In this document: one piece after another, positions 11,581 to 25,300 of the stretch | Layout of the letters: the number at the start of each line of letters is the position of its first letter | Position numbering within the stretch: position 1 is the stretch's first letter | Source of the DNA: Bombyx mori | Taxonomy: Eukaryota > Arthropoda > Insecta > Lepidoptera > Bombycidae | DNA: 64,000 nt | NCBI RefSeq assembly: GCF_030269925.1 | Contig: NC_085128.1 | Location: forward strand, 11,906,501 to 11,970,500 | Direction of reading: 5' to 3' | Notes under the pieces: model-generated | What the model saw: the letters and a program-made list of their open reading frames with translations, nothing else | Told to the model about the DNA's origin: nothing | Database searches by the model: none | Program-made: the position numbers and the translations under genes

Positions 11581-11800
11581 GTGCTCTATACAGCGCACAC
11601 GCTTAACCCACTGAGTTTCGGGTTTTCTCCGTGGATCGCGATTCCGATCCGGTGGTAGATTCAGCGAACCACTGCTCTTGTTAGGGCCAGTGTGAGTAAT
11701 TCTCTCAGGTTGAGCCCGTGAGCTCACCTATCGGTTTGTGAGTTGTTGAAATAGCCGCTTAGGCTACCAACGATTAAGTAGGGAAAAAGAAAAAAAAACA
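11515..11800 (+). repeat. Interspersed retroposon 3'-end family with A-rich tail
   Basis: Carries the block aacccactgagtttcgggtt, ggatcgcgattccgatccgg and tcaacaa-poor flanks, ending in a gggaaaaagaaaaaaaaac tail. The reverse complement of the same block occurs at 28098-28302 and 37735-37990. It probably represents the 3' end of a BMC1-like LINE, a tentative family name from memory. Confidence 0.55.
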
Positions 11801-11837
11801 CACACGTTCTGAATTTTTCCGGACGGAAACGTGAATA

Positions 11838-12011
11838 GTGTGATTAGTGAGAGTTTGTTAACGTTCTCGATAGCGTAAAAGTTAGCCCAATTTTGTATGC
11901 AGTTGGAACAGCGCCCTTAGCGGCAAACGTAGGCAAACGAACCCATTCCATACAAATATGAGCTAACTTTTACGCTATCGAGAACGTTAAAAAACTCGCA
12001 CTAAGTACACA
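11838..12011. mobile_element. Hairpin MITE with long inverted repeats
   Basis: A 29-base perfect inverted repeat joins 11858-11886 to 11962-11990 (arm starts ttaacgttctcgatagcgta). The arms extend outward with few mismatches (gtg...ttagtg(a/c)gagttt) and inward through a tttgtatg block. The element is about 174 bases and non-coding. It is the size and shape of a foldback miniature transposon. Confidence 0.75.
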
Positions 12012-13230
12012 AAAACATTATTATCGTATTCGCATTTCCTGGTTCGAGAACCGAATTTGAAAACGTAACGTGAGCGGCCACGCTTAAAAAGTGATTTAAA
12101 ACTAGAGGCTTAGCTATAGAACTGTGATTACACTAACTAATCGTCAATAACTATTATATTATCGAAGCAAAGATAATATTTACCTAAATAACGAAACAAG
12201 TATGGAAGCATGAAGATGGACACCGATTATCCGGCAGCAGAAGACAGTTGTGTCTAATATATTTTATTTAACAATTACTTCTACAACTAATATTGCACAC
12301 ACATACACATTTCTAAATATGACATTTCTGTATTTAAAATAATAATAATAATAATTAAAAAAAATGTGTATGCGCACAAAACTACATTTATAAAGAAAAC
12401 GCTATTAAAATATAATAATAATATAGTAAATTGTGCATTTTTAATAAGAGCGAATAAAATATATTTTATAAAATACAATTCAAGAGTTGTAACTGCAAAT
12501 CATATTGTAAATATTGTAACCGATGAATATAATAACAATGTAATGTAATAATAATTAGGGAAATTTCCGTATCCTGAATTGAAAACAACAAGCGTGGCAA
12601 TGTCATACATTGCTATCAAAATACGTTCCATTTCACATAATATTGCCAAACGAATCTAGCGCAATCTAATTGCAAAATAAAACTGTTATTTTAATTCGTA
12701 TAAATTCAAATTATGTTGATACAATATAGAAATCAACGCACGAATTGTCTATAAGAATAAAAACGTACGTAAACAAATAATTAGAACGAATATCACACAA
12801 AATAGAAATCCTCTCCTGTGTAACAACGGTTATGGAAGTTAGATACTATTCTGATAAAACAAGCATGATTCGGCTTAATGTTCATGTGACGATTCATCTT
12901 AGATTTAATTATATTGTAACAGTTAAATGTTATTCATATAAGAAAATAGAATAGCACTTAATCTATAGACTGATCCGAGTAAGCGTAATACATACATATA
13001 TAAAATTTTCAGTCGAGCGAAAATTCTCGATTTTTATGAGAGGTGAGATGTAATTGACAGTCGCATCGAATTGATATGCGTTACTGGAACACGAGTCTCC
13101 GTCGACACAATCTAAAATAATTATGACAAACAGTACCGTAAGAATCTTCAATTATAGTTTAGATCCAATAGAACGGACGCGACTGCCAAGTATTGTGTGA
13201 TATTCAGTGTGATAGTCCGGTCGAATCCGT
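12012..13230 (-). other. heph: Probable heph 3' UTR region, end not resolved
   Basis: The sequence directly downstream of the heph stop codon is AT-rich and non-coding. The first minus-strand AATAAA below the stop that I found is at 12268-12263, which would give a 3' UTR of roughly 1 kb. Other signals lie further on, so the end is uncertain. Confidence 0.4.
12263..12268 (-). terminator. Candidate polyadenylation signal for heph
   Basis: AATAAA on the minus strand about 960 bases after the heph stop codon. It is one of several possible signals in an AT-rich region; no downstream element was confirmed. Confidence 0.2.
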
Positions 13231-13363
13231 TTAGATGCTTGATTTGGAGAAAGACACCCTGAGGTGATTGGATTCCGAGAGCTGGTAGTTGTGCATCTTG
13301 ATGAGCGCGGTCACTGCGTCGTCGATGGACGACAGTTGGACCAGAGCCATTTTGCGGTCCTTC
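13231..13363 (-). CDS. heph: heph last coding exon (end of RRM4, stop)
   Basis: Acceptor ttatttacag. One base completes a Pro codon, then [20 protein letters not shown] and [10 protein letters not shown] end at TAA (13233-13231). The KDRKMAL and VSFSK motifs match the C-terminus of animal PTBs almost exactly. Confidence 0.95.
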
Positions 13364-16300
13364 CTGTAAATAAAAATCGAACTCTTTATCTATATTATTT
13401 TAAACACATCATAATATAGCTCTTATAATTGCTTTGTTACTATAAAATTATAAAAAAAGCGGCGCGTGTGCAACTTGGTGCACGTGAATGAAGTGAAACT
13501 TCTTTTTCGATGTCTAGTAGGTATTGTGGTTGTCTTCATTATTCATCTTTAAATCAGATTGGTCTTGTAAGTATTAGTTGTATTTTTAAATACTTCATTA
13601 AAATATTGGACGCTAGTTGTTGCTAACGCTCGCGCTGGCCTGTAACAGGTATACTACGCGCGTGCGTTCGAGTGCCACGCATGCACTCTCGCTCTCTCTT
13701 TCTAGTATGGTGGCGTTACACGTTTAACGCAACCTTGTTGGAAGTCGCATTAGAAGTTTCCCTTCAATAATGTTAAATGTCAAAGAATACGAAAAGCTTT
13801 CTTATTTATTATGGTTCAGGCATCTCATGAACCCGCACGGAGAGGTACCACCGCCCTGCCTATTTCTGCCGTGAAGCAGTCATGCGTTTCTCTTTTAAGG
13901 GTGGGGTAACTGTTGTACTGTAAAAACTGACAATTCGAACTCATATTTCAAGGTGAGTAGCGGCATTTACGTTGTTGATGTCCATGGGCTCCGTTAACCA
14001 CTTAACAACAGATAGGCCGTGAGTACGTCCAGCTATCTAAGCAATAAAAAAAGACAACAGGCAATCCATTAATTTAACGGTAAGCAGCGGCTTGGCTCTG
14101 CCCCTGGCATTGCTGAAGTCCATGGGTGACGGTAACGACTCACCACCAAGTGAGCCGTACGCTCGTCTGCCTACAAGGACAATAAAAAAAAATCCTAATT
14201 CCTTAGTCGTCTTTTATGTCGCTCACAGAAAGATATGGCATGATGCTATTCTATTGTTTGGTGTTGCCACTACAATCTCTTGTAAGAACCTGAGGTAGAA
14301 ATTGGTAGAAATTTTCTACATGCATTCACAAATTCAACATTAAATCTGGTATCAATGCATCACTTCAGATTTGTTCTACGAAACTGAATTGAAACTTACG
14401 GGAAAAATTTAAAAGCCTTAATTGTGAATCCCCGTTTGGAGAATGCATCTTTGATATCCTCTTCAGTCACGGTGGCTCTGAAACATCATCATTAGCAATT
14501 TAAACAAGATCTCTTGAAATTACAACGTTGTGTAACTATTGAAGATTAAAAGAATACTCACGGAATGTTCGACAGATGCAGAGTGGCGCTTGGCGGGTAG
14601 ATGTTCTGGTAATTTTTGCTACCAGGTTTCTTGAATCTGTGGAGTGGGCTCTGCGAGTAGTCCCTGTACCAAAAAAATTACATTAATAACACAAATAGCC
14701 TCATTGCCGTGATCCTTGTTTCGTTGATGGCGATATAAACGATGCGAACTTCACTTACCTGGTAAGACCAGCGTCAGGTTGTCCTTCTTTAGGGAGCTGA
14801 ACAGTCTGGTGCTTACTTAGCATAACGCGCATCGCCTTGCCGAACACGCGTAACTTGTCCATGTGGGTCAGGGCTGTAATTGAAAGTAACCAATTAGGAC
14901 AACTCAACTCAAGTCAACATCAAGGAGAGACTATCGTCAACAGTCCACATACGAATCTTCAAGTTCTTCGGGCACATCACTCGTAATGAGGACTCTGTTG
15001 AGCGGTTGGTGGTGCAAGGGAAAGTCGAGGGCAAAAGATCTCGCGGACGATCTCCAACACGATGGACCGAACCTCATAAAATCTGTGACTCACTCCAACA
15101 TAAACTATTACTCTCACTCTGCGTGCCACATGGCGTGGCATCGCGAGAGCATCGGTATCGCAGGATCCGAATGATGCATGACCAAGACCACTCTGTCAAG
15201 AGTGTACAAATAGGAAGAAATTAGGACAAGCTTATGAGAGCTTGAATATTCATTGTACAGTCATTACGAATATCATCTTTGAGATGGCTTGTACTGTTAA
15301 AACTGAGACCTTACAACTCATGTCTCGAGGTGGGTGGCGGCATTTACGTTGTATCTAGATTTCTATGGGCTCCGGTTACCACTCAACACCAGGTGGGCCG
15401 TGAGCTCGTCCACACATCTAAAGTATAAAAAAAAGAGGAAATTGTTCAAAATAGGAATGAGGAAAGGAACAGGAAGTTAAGTACCAAATAAGGTCACTAC
15501 TGGTATAGAGGAATTATGATGAAGTTACTAAGAGAAGATGGAGGAGGCCGGAGATGAAAACCCTTGATTTTCGTAATATGTCCTGTCAATGTTTGACCTA
15601 ATAATGGAATTCTTGAAAGTGCCTCTAGAATGTTCGTAATAGAAACACCATAATTTGTATTTATCATACCTAGATGGGCCTGGTGCGGTTCTGCCATCTG
15701 AATCAAAGCCGAATCCTTCTTGTTGTAAAGTATCTTCACCCGTTGCACGTCACCATACACGCCTATACATACAAAATGTCTTACAAGTCAATATTTGATC
15801 TTAACATATCCAAGCTCGGATAACAATAAAAAATTTAGTTCTTCAATATCTAACTAAACTACTGACATCGTTATTAACAGTACCCAAAATATGCCATAAG
15901 AGTAGTCGCTAGCTTGAATGTAATCTTATAAATCATTATTGCAAGATGACAATACACAAGGAATTTTAAGTTGTTTGGTAATGCCACGAAACAATAGCGA
16001 GAAGATAACACAAGAAGAAACAATTCTAAGCTCTCTAAGCTGGTCACGTTAAGCTATCGATTAATATTGTAGCTGTTAACAGATGAGCCTCGAACGAGTT
16101 TATCTTAAGCAAAATTTTCAATACAACATTGTTACTAAATGTACATTATATTTTTACCAGAAAAGAATTTGAATTCAATCGAAACGGGATGTGACAATAG
16201 TATTTTTTGTCATTAAATCAGTCATTTTAGGCAGGTTTAACGATTCTTATTTAGGTATAACTGACACGGGTGGTTTACAGTGAAAATACAAAACTGGGTA

Positions 16301-19300
16301 CAAAATACACTAACTTAACTACAAGTGTAGGTCTGAAACACAAATTGTCAAACGAGTTAATAAAGCATTCAAGACTGGAACGGTGTTATCAAGCGAAGCT
16401 TCGACGTAGATTCGTCGGATGCGGTTATCAGTAGAGAAGACAAGAATGTTAGCTGACAATTTGTCTTCCAGGCGACAGGGCTCAGGAGTAATATTAATGT
16501 TTTTAATATAAAATACGGAATGTATGTGCACACGTACCGAAAAGGGTAAAGAGAGCGTCAGGCGTGACCATCTAAAACAATAGGAAAGAGAAAAGAGACA
16601 GTATTATAAATAGTCGTAAAAGATATCTGACATCATATCTATATAAATTAGCAACTTATTTTAAGGAGTTTACATAGAATATAATAATACAATTCAAACA
16701 GCCCGTAACGACGTTCGTATTAGTGGATGCATTAGTTGATGTTTTGTAAACTTGAATCCATTATTGAGAGGTATTTAATGTAGACGTTACCGACTGTTAT
16801 CTTAGCGTGATGATTATTGCCAATACGGGAACTATTACATGTTTATATTACGTTCCACTTTTCTTTTGATTATTAATGTAAAGTGGTCTTTTATTATCAG
16901 TGTTCTCGTAAAATTTTGGTTATGTTAGCGGGAGACTTACCTCTTCGTTCAGGTTAGACACCAGTAGGACTGTGGCTAATGGTAAAGGTGGCGCAGCAAG
17001 GGCTCGCAGAGCGGGCGAGGCCGGTGTGAGAGTGAGAGCTCCGAAGGCTGGGAGCCCCACTCCACCGACACCCACACCATACGGCGAAGCCAATCCCGAA
17101 CCCAAGCCCAGGAACTGAGGCGCCAATACACCTCCGCCTGTTATATCACAACATGTAATCAGTAAGAGAAAAATAATAAGAAAACGTCAAACGTTCGATT
17201 TCAAAAGAATTTTCAATCAATAATAAGATTTTTTTATTTTATGTTTTAGCAATTAAGCATTAACAAACTTTAAGTAAAACAAATAATCAATTTCAGGAAA
17301 TGTTAATTTAAAAGAATACGGACTAAAATTATATAGGTATGTTGAAGTTTGAACAGAACATCACAAAGAAATAAGATTGATTTAAAGAACGTGTTAGAAA
17401 TTCTCTCTCTATAGTGCAGTGGGGATTGGAAAGTAGATTGATCGTATCATGAACTGTATCTAAGAAATAAGAAATGGAATAAGTATGTCTAACAAGCTTT
17501 TGTCTTTTGACTACGTGAACAATGTTAAGTAGATTTTTCACTTTAAGAGTCACTCTGTATTGCTGATCGAGTAAGATACGTAATGTAAGGTACAAAGAGG
17601 TATGCTGTTATGAGACATTTAAAGAAATAAAATTTCATAAATTTCAAAAATCAAACTAAGCGCAATCAGAAAAACGGTAATGAAGAGTCTACAAGGGCGT
17701 GTTCAAGTTTGAGGGCAGTGTTGAAAGCGTCCAGGTGCTCGGAGTAGTAGAGGACTAACTCATCCTGGATGCGAGGGCCAGCGCGAGGCGTGCTCGCAGT
17801 GGCATCAACTCACTGGTCAACAGCTGATGAGCGTCGCCGTCTCCGGAGGGAAGCGTCGGATTCGTGTAGTCCCGCGACTTGTCATTGTTGTATTTCACGT
17901 TCAGGCAAGTCATCTTCGAATAGTCGATGCGGAGTGTGCAGCACCCGTTGTAGATATTCTGCCCGTCGAGCGCCTGAAGAATTACAAGGGATCAAAATTC
18001 TAAAACGAGTTAACACTTTTTATTGAAATAACTTTTCTCGTTTCACATGAACAGGATAGACGAGCGAATTATAAATCCCATCAAAAATATATTAGCACTT
18101 CAAAAAGTTTTATTTCCTCCGACGGTCGAGATTTTTTTCCCGTAATAAGGACTTGTCGCTTTCACTGACGTAACATTTTGATTGCAAACTCTCAACTTGA
18201 ATTATACAGGTCAAATGATATTTCCACTTGTTTCTTTCGACCTACTCGACGAGGTATTTTCCATAATTCAAATTAAGCCAAGATAAAAGTGCTTTCGAAG
18301 ATTTTAATAACAGTGTGTACACTAGTCGTAACACAGAAGAAAAACTCGCATTATGGCTGTGTCAAAATCGTTATGTCCCGAGAGTAACAGCTATTTGTTT
18401 GTTCGCGACGCCTGCGGCAGGCTGATAACACCACATCGCGATAGAAAAGAGAATTAATTAAAATGCAACAGCACTCAACCCATTCCTGCGCGCTTTATGC
18501 TTCTCAGCGGCTTGTACATATTATTTTTGTAATGAAAACACTAGTGCATCGCATTCTGTTTTACACAATGAGCGCTGAAATATGTAACAGCACGGTGTAA
18601 TTAAATTAATAGCTCTGTAACGAATAGAGTTCTAAGACTTATAATTTGTATCATTTAAAGTAGAGCTGCAATTAATAAATGATTTGATTTCTTTCGTTGT
18701 TGAGTTTGTGAACTGCCTCAGAAGTTCAATTTTCATTATAACCTATAACTTATCTCCCTTGAGAGTTCTAAATCAAATTTATTAATTTTAACAATTAATG
18801 ACGCCCGCCAATTAAGACGACGGAAGTGTCTTAAGAACATGGAACCTTTAATGTATTGGAGTGATTTGTAACAAAATTTGGTTGGAAATAAAAATATTTA
18901 ATTATATTAAGTATTCTACGTTGTTGATATATTATGTTACTGCATAAAAATCTCAAGATATTTTATGGTCACTTTGATTTGTTGCTCATGTGGCTGAACC
19001 TAATCACGGCACACATGGTGTTAAATGGTTTACTGCAGTCCATTGATACCAAAGAGACGGCCGGCAACTATGAGACATATGGTTGAATTTTCACTTTGTT
19101 CTACATCAACTATCCTATCCTTCAAGCTAGAACACATTACTGCTTCGTGGCTGAAATACGCGAAAAGATTCTTTCATCGTCGGAGTCATTCGTCAACACG
19201 TGTTAAGTAGGTACGTGTTGCTTTGAAATAATTCCTTAGGATAAATTCCTGTGACGTTTGAATAGCATCGTTTGTTTCGTGTAAGTACATCAAACGTCTT

Positions 19301-22300
19301 CATCTCTGAGCCGCAATTATTGATAAAACTGTTTTTAATTTACAGACAGAAGGCCGAGCAGTAGATGTGGCTTTTTTGGCTGAGTGGTTAACAATCCTAA
19401 CAGCCATTATTAACGATCCTATTATTGGCTCTTTTATCGTATGAGTATTTTCAGTATCCATATGAGATAGTCATATGTTGGATTCAAGGCTTGTAAACTA
19501 TAGCATACTAATTAGTACTTATATGACGCTATTTCTTATTTTATTAATTCATATCTAGAGTACTATTAATGATTAACAACGTTTTAATCGCAAAGGCGAA
19601 ACAGCCATTACATTAATTCAACGGAGACTTCAAGTTAATGCTTTAAGGTTTCCCCGCTACCTTCCAGTTGTAGTATCTTTGGGTTTCGGCAACCACCACG
19701 GATAATTCAGACTGGAAGTTTGTCTACGATTAAAAAAATTTATGTTAGCACTTACGAATTATTTGTTTTAAGCACTCATACATTTTGTATACCCATACAT
19801 TATATCGGTATTGCTTTAATGTATTATGGATATGATTCACCCATAATGAGTATCCGATATTGAAAAGAGGTGATAGAAAGATGCAAAGCGGCGATGTCGG
19901 CTCTCAGAATATTGGCCGCAGATTTAATAAATTTTTGTTCTATATGCAAATGTGACCCCCTGATGTGTAGACGTGAATAGATTGGCTCGTTTAAAACTCA
20001 ACTTATATGGAAATTCGAAAGGCACGTAAGAAAACGTGGAAGAAGAACGCTTCGATACGTAATTAGTTTTGTAGACCCTCGCGGGTGTGCGGATTCCGCT
20101 CCGAATGCCGAATGTAGGCGGAAAGCGAAAATAACGAGTAATTAATTTACAATTCTAATGAATAAATTTTCTTGAAGAATTGACATCGGAGCGCCGTTAC
20201 GATAATATTGAATATCTAATGGCCAATGATCTGCGTTTACGTTACGTAATGTAATTGATTTGTTGAATTAATGTATGTAATTAACATACTGCCATTATTT
20301 GTAATATCTTTTATTTTTATTTTTTTATTGCTTAGATGGGTGGACGAGCTCACAGGCCACCTGGTGTTAAGTTACCGAAGCCCATAGACATCTACAACGT
20401 ACGCCACCCATTTTGTGATATAAGTTCTAAGGTCTCAGTACAGGTACAACGGCTGCCCCACCCTTCAAACCGAAACGCATTACTGCTTCACGGCAGAAAT
20501 AGGCGGGGTGGTGGTACCTACCCGTGCGGACTCACAAGAGGTTCTACCACCAGTAATTACGCAAATTATAATTTTGCGAGTCGCGTTGACGCACTTATAG
20601 AAAATACATAATGTACTTACAATAATAAAGTTATATAAAATGATGTTCTTGCCAGTTTGACGCAGATGGCCGAGAAAGAATAAGCGAATAAAAGTGTAAG
20701 AGGGCAAGGATTTTGAATTGCAGATTAATTTCTTACTTTTTATAAGCTTTCCAGGGGCACTTTCGTATTTAAGTCGGTCGTTACTTTACGAAGTCTTATT
20801 TTATATTAAAGGTTTTGGAAACCAAAGATTTGTTTTCAATTTTTTTTTTTATTGTTGTTTACGGACACAATTATGGTGTTTTTGCCCTTAATAGAGACCA
20901 TAGACATCACATAGTGACATGAAATAGAAGTTTTAAATGTGTCGAAATAGCTGCCTCATGGTAGTATTTGAAATTGACGATAAGGTGGTATCGGCTAGTA
21001 TGGACGCATAACATACTGCCAACACTACCAACAATTAAATGTTGCCAGCTCTTAAAGAGTTGCGTGCGTTTTTTTATTGTCACTATCCGTGACGTCGAAA
21101 ACAGTAAAGTATTTAGAACATTTGTAATAATATAGTAATAATAACAATAAAGAACGTGAAATTAATCCGTAAAAGTATTTTTTATTATAGGTAATAATAT
21201 TATAAACATTAACTGTTGTTAAAGAAACACGCGAATCCGAAAAAGGCTACATAACACTACAGGGATTCATAGCGATACTCCCAATCAACTCCTATCGATA
21301 TCAATATTCGGGGGGAATTTTATTTTAATCTTCCGAAATGGTTATTTGCGATCTTGGGGGGGAGCCGTAATTGAGGTAAAAAAAATATTAGGAGGAGTGA
21401 CAAGGTGATAAAACGACAAACGTCACGCCCGATTTGATATTGGGATCCTTTATTGCGTAATAAGGAAAACGAATCTCGAATGTTTCGTTTCTTTCCCTGA
21501 ATTTATTAGATTCGTGAACGGTCAGAATAGCGGACTAAAATTTAATTTATTATTCAAATATACTAGTAGAAGTGGAGGTATTGATTTCTATATAAATAAA
21601 CAAATTCAAACACTCTAAGCTAGAGTTTTTTCCCCCGAAACGTAATACAGTTCCTAATTGACATAAAATTGACTAGGATGTATGCAAGAGTCTCTAAAGC
21701 ACGAAAATAACAGTAATTTTTTTTTATTCCATAGATGGGTGGACAAGCTCACAGCCCACCTGTTTTTAAGTGGTTACCGGAGCCCATAGACATCGACAAC
21801 GTAAATGCCGTCACCCACCTTGCGATATGAGTTCTAAGGTTCCAATATAGTTACAACGGCTGCCCCATCTTTGAAACCGTAACGCATTACTGCTTTACGG
21901 CAGAAATAGGCAGGGTGGTGGTACCTACCCGTGCGGACTCACAAGAGGTCCTACTACCGGTAATTACGCAAATTATAATTTTGCGACCTTGATTTTTGTC
22001 ACACGATGTTGTTCCTTCACCGTGGAAGTCGATCGTGAACGTTTCTTAAGTACGTATTTCATTAAAAAAATTAAAACCCGCCTGCGGGATTCGAGCACCT
22101 GTGCATCGCTACACACGAATGCACCGGACGTCTTATCCTTTAGGCCACGACGACTTCAAATCGAAAAGCATTCAATGATATTTTGTGATGTCCTTGTAAG
22201 CAGACGAGCATGCGGCACACCTGACGCTGAGTGGTCATCATTACTCATGGACATCAGTAAAGTCGGAGGCAGAGCCAAGCCGTTGCTTAAAACATCCGAC

Positions 22301-25300
22301 AAAGGTAAGAAGTAACAAGTGTCTTATATCTTTAAATTACGCGCTTGGTAATTGTTTTATCTTTAGGTCGTTAGAACTCGTTTAAGCAAAGCCTTCTTAG
22401 TGAAGGATTAAATGCGGTCCGCCTTAATCCAACCCCCTTTGCTAATTCGGGCGGTTTTTCCGCGGAGTGCAGACAAACGTTTTCGTTGGGGGTCCCGTGT
22501 CGTTCTTGAGAGTCCGAATATTTCAAGCTCCAGTGCTTCTGTTACGATAGAGAATAGGTAATTACGAGAATATTAATTTAAAAAAATCCCTATTTCTCTA
22601 TCTTTTTGATGAAATAGCCTGGATTAAGCGGACAACTGTCAATAGGTCATTTAAATAATAATTTGCACGAACTTATCAAATTAGGTATTACATCTACGTA
22701 TAGTATACACATATAGTATGTGTATATGGATGGATCTTAAATTGACATCCGGATATTTCTAATTGAAGTGTTTTACAAGATATGTGGTTCTTTGTTTCGA
22801 AGCCGTGAGAATTAAATAGAATACTCTGGAAAATAACAGGCTATAGAATAAAGACAAGGTAAGGCTATAGAATAAAGAGAAGGCAATAAATTTTGAAGTC
22901 TGGAATATTTTCAGGCGCTTAAATTTTACAGTTGAACCACAAAACATATTGTTCTCTAAATTATGACTTCCTTTGATTTAACCCTACTAGCCAACTGCGG
23001 AACCTTCTACTGTACGTTGTCCGACGCGGACTTGCCCGGTTTTTGTGAAACTTATATTCAATACTTATGAACAAAACACAGTCTTGATTACCTTATTTTC
23101 GAATAATAAGTACTTTTCGTAAGGACCTCTGTATGAAGAGATAAGTTATTGAGACGACGATTAGAAAACCTACTAATAATCTTTTGAAAATATTTCATTC
23201 CAAAATCATCACAAAATACGTCAGTATGAATAAATCAACTTCATATTATTATTGATTCTTCATTTTTGATAGGCAAAAGCACTTAAATTAAGAGCGGCAG
23301 GTACAAAATGAAATTGAGCTTTGACGAATTGCACTTTCAGTAATTAATTGACTGGGGCCTGTCACAAACCAAGCTATAAGCGTATACGTCTGTATAATGC
23401 TATAATATTTTATATGACAAGCAAACATACCGTTTCCGATGGCGAAACGGGAATAGGCTCCCGAGGAAAAATATAATTATTTTCTAAGATAAACAAGTGT
23501 GATATGTAAGTTCAGATTTCATTCACTTCTAACGCGAAAGTAACAAACTATAAGATGTTTGAGACAGTAGATTATTAGTTCATTTTTCAAAAAAGCGTCC
23601 GTAATAAGTATTAGAATAATAATTCGAAAACAAATCTATAATATTATTATCACAAATTAAAATATAATACTAATATAATAATATAAAATATTATACATAC
23701 TATGTGTGTCTAAGGATTTCAATTTAAATATGAACGTAGCTTACAAATTTATTTATATTGGTAGTGCATCTGCAAAACTAAATTACAAATTTATGTGTGC
23801 AGTGAAATCCGGCTTATGTTCAGACCAGTCTGTCCCGAGATAGTATTTATAATTCAAATGTTTTTAGAAATATTTCATTCAATATATGTGGCTATAACTT
23901 TAATATAGCTATATGTTTGTACACAAACTACCACCACCTATCATCATTAAAAAATAAAAACAAAAATAAAAAAACAATTTCGTTTTTTGTCGAATGGAGG
24001 AGCAAGTTTAGTTTATTTTAAAGATTATATCGAAATATCCATAACGTATTTTGAATCCAGCCATAACTAAAGCCTTCTCGAGATATGACGTTGCCTCTCT
24101 AAAGGTCAGTTTCATCTTCTGTTTTTATTTACCACGTGCCCTGTGGGCTTCCGTAACCACTTAGAATCAGGTGACCATTGAGCATATCAACGTATATTAA
24201 GTGGCTATTTTGTTTTTATTGCTTAGATGGGTGGACGAGCTCATAGCCCACCTGGTGTTAAGTAGTTACTGGAGCCCATAGACAGTATAGTTACAACGGC
24301 TGCCCCATCCTTCAAACCGAAACGCATTACTGCTTCACGGTAGAAATAGGCAGGGTGGTGGTACCCACCCGCGCGGACTCATAAGAGTTCCTACCACCAG
24401 TAAACTCATAAGAGGTCCTACCACCAGTAATAATATAATAATAACAGCCATATCAATTAAAATGAGCGATTTTAGCTCTGACTGTAAGCACTTTCGTAAG
24501 CACACATTCGATTAGCCCTCACTAAACAAACCGCATTCGCTCCATTAGACAATGTAATTAATACTGATAACCCCTAATTGTGGTTGACATACATTGACGT
24601 ACTAAAATCGAGCGACGATCACCTAACAACCGCGCCCACTTATCGCACTATTCGAGTTTGCTTTGGAAACGAACGCCGAATTGGCGTCAAATGTATACTG
24701 TGACATCATGAATAATGAAGTCTCTACGTTTGTAGCCGGAGGAGCATGAATCGGTTTTGTCTGCGAACAATATTATTGTTCCCCGAATATAATGGTATTG
24801 TTTTACGGGTCCTAAATGTAGCGGGCGTGTGCGAGGCGTTTCGCAGCCCAAAATATGAGCACGGCAACATGAAAGTTTGGAGCGGATGTTGATTACGGTA
24901 AGCAAACCTCGGCGCAGAACACCAACAAAACTGTTAAACAATGTTTGACACGTAACTAGGTGATATAGAGTGTGGCTCAAGTGCTGTTGACACAACCTAT
25001 AGGGACCTAAGTGGGGGAGGGCGATGGAACGTGCAATTTTAAACGAGACTTGGACCAACGCTGGTGCTTCACTGTTTGTGGCGCACCGTGAAATATCAAT
25101 GAAGATTTCGCGGGCGAACGAACGCCACATATCGGACTTAGCAACTAGCTTTCGGTGCTTACCTTCTATCTAATATAAAATATAGTTACTACTAATAAAG
25201 TAATCCTAAAAATGAATACTTTAGAAAAATTAGGTGACAATTTTTTTTAACAATTCAAATTTCGCTGAATAGGGTGAGTGTAAAAGTAAAGTTAAGTTAT

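Noticed and set aside
24687..25130. 147-codon minus-strand open frame
   Set aside because: No recognisable domain, no start or splice context, and lies in a heph intron. A link to a decayed transposase was considered but not supported.
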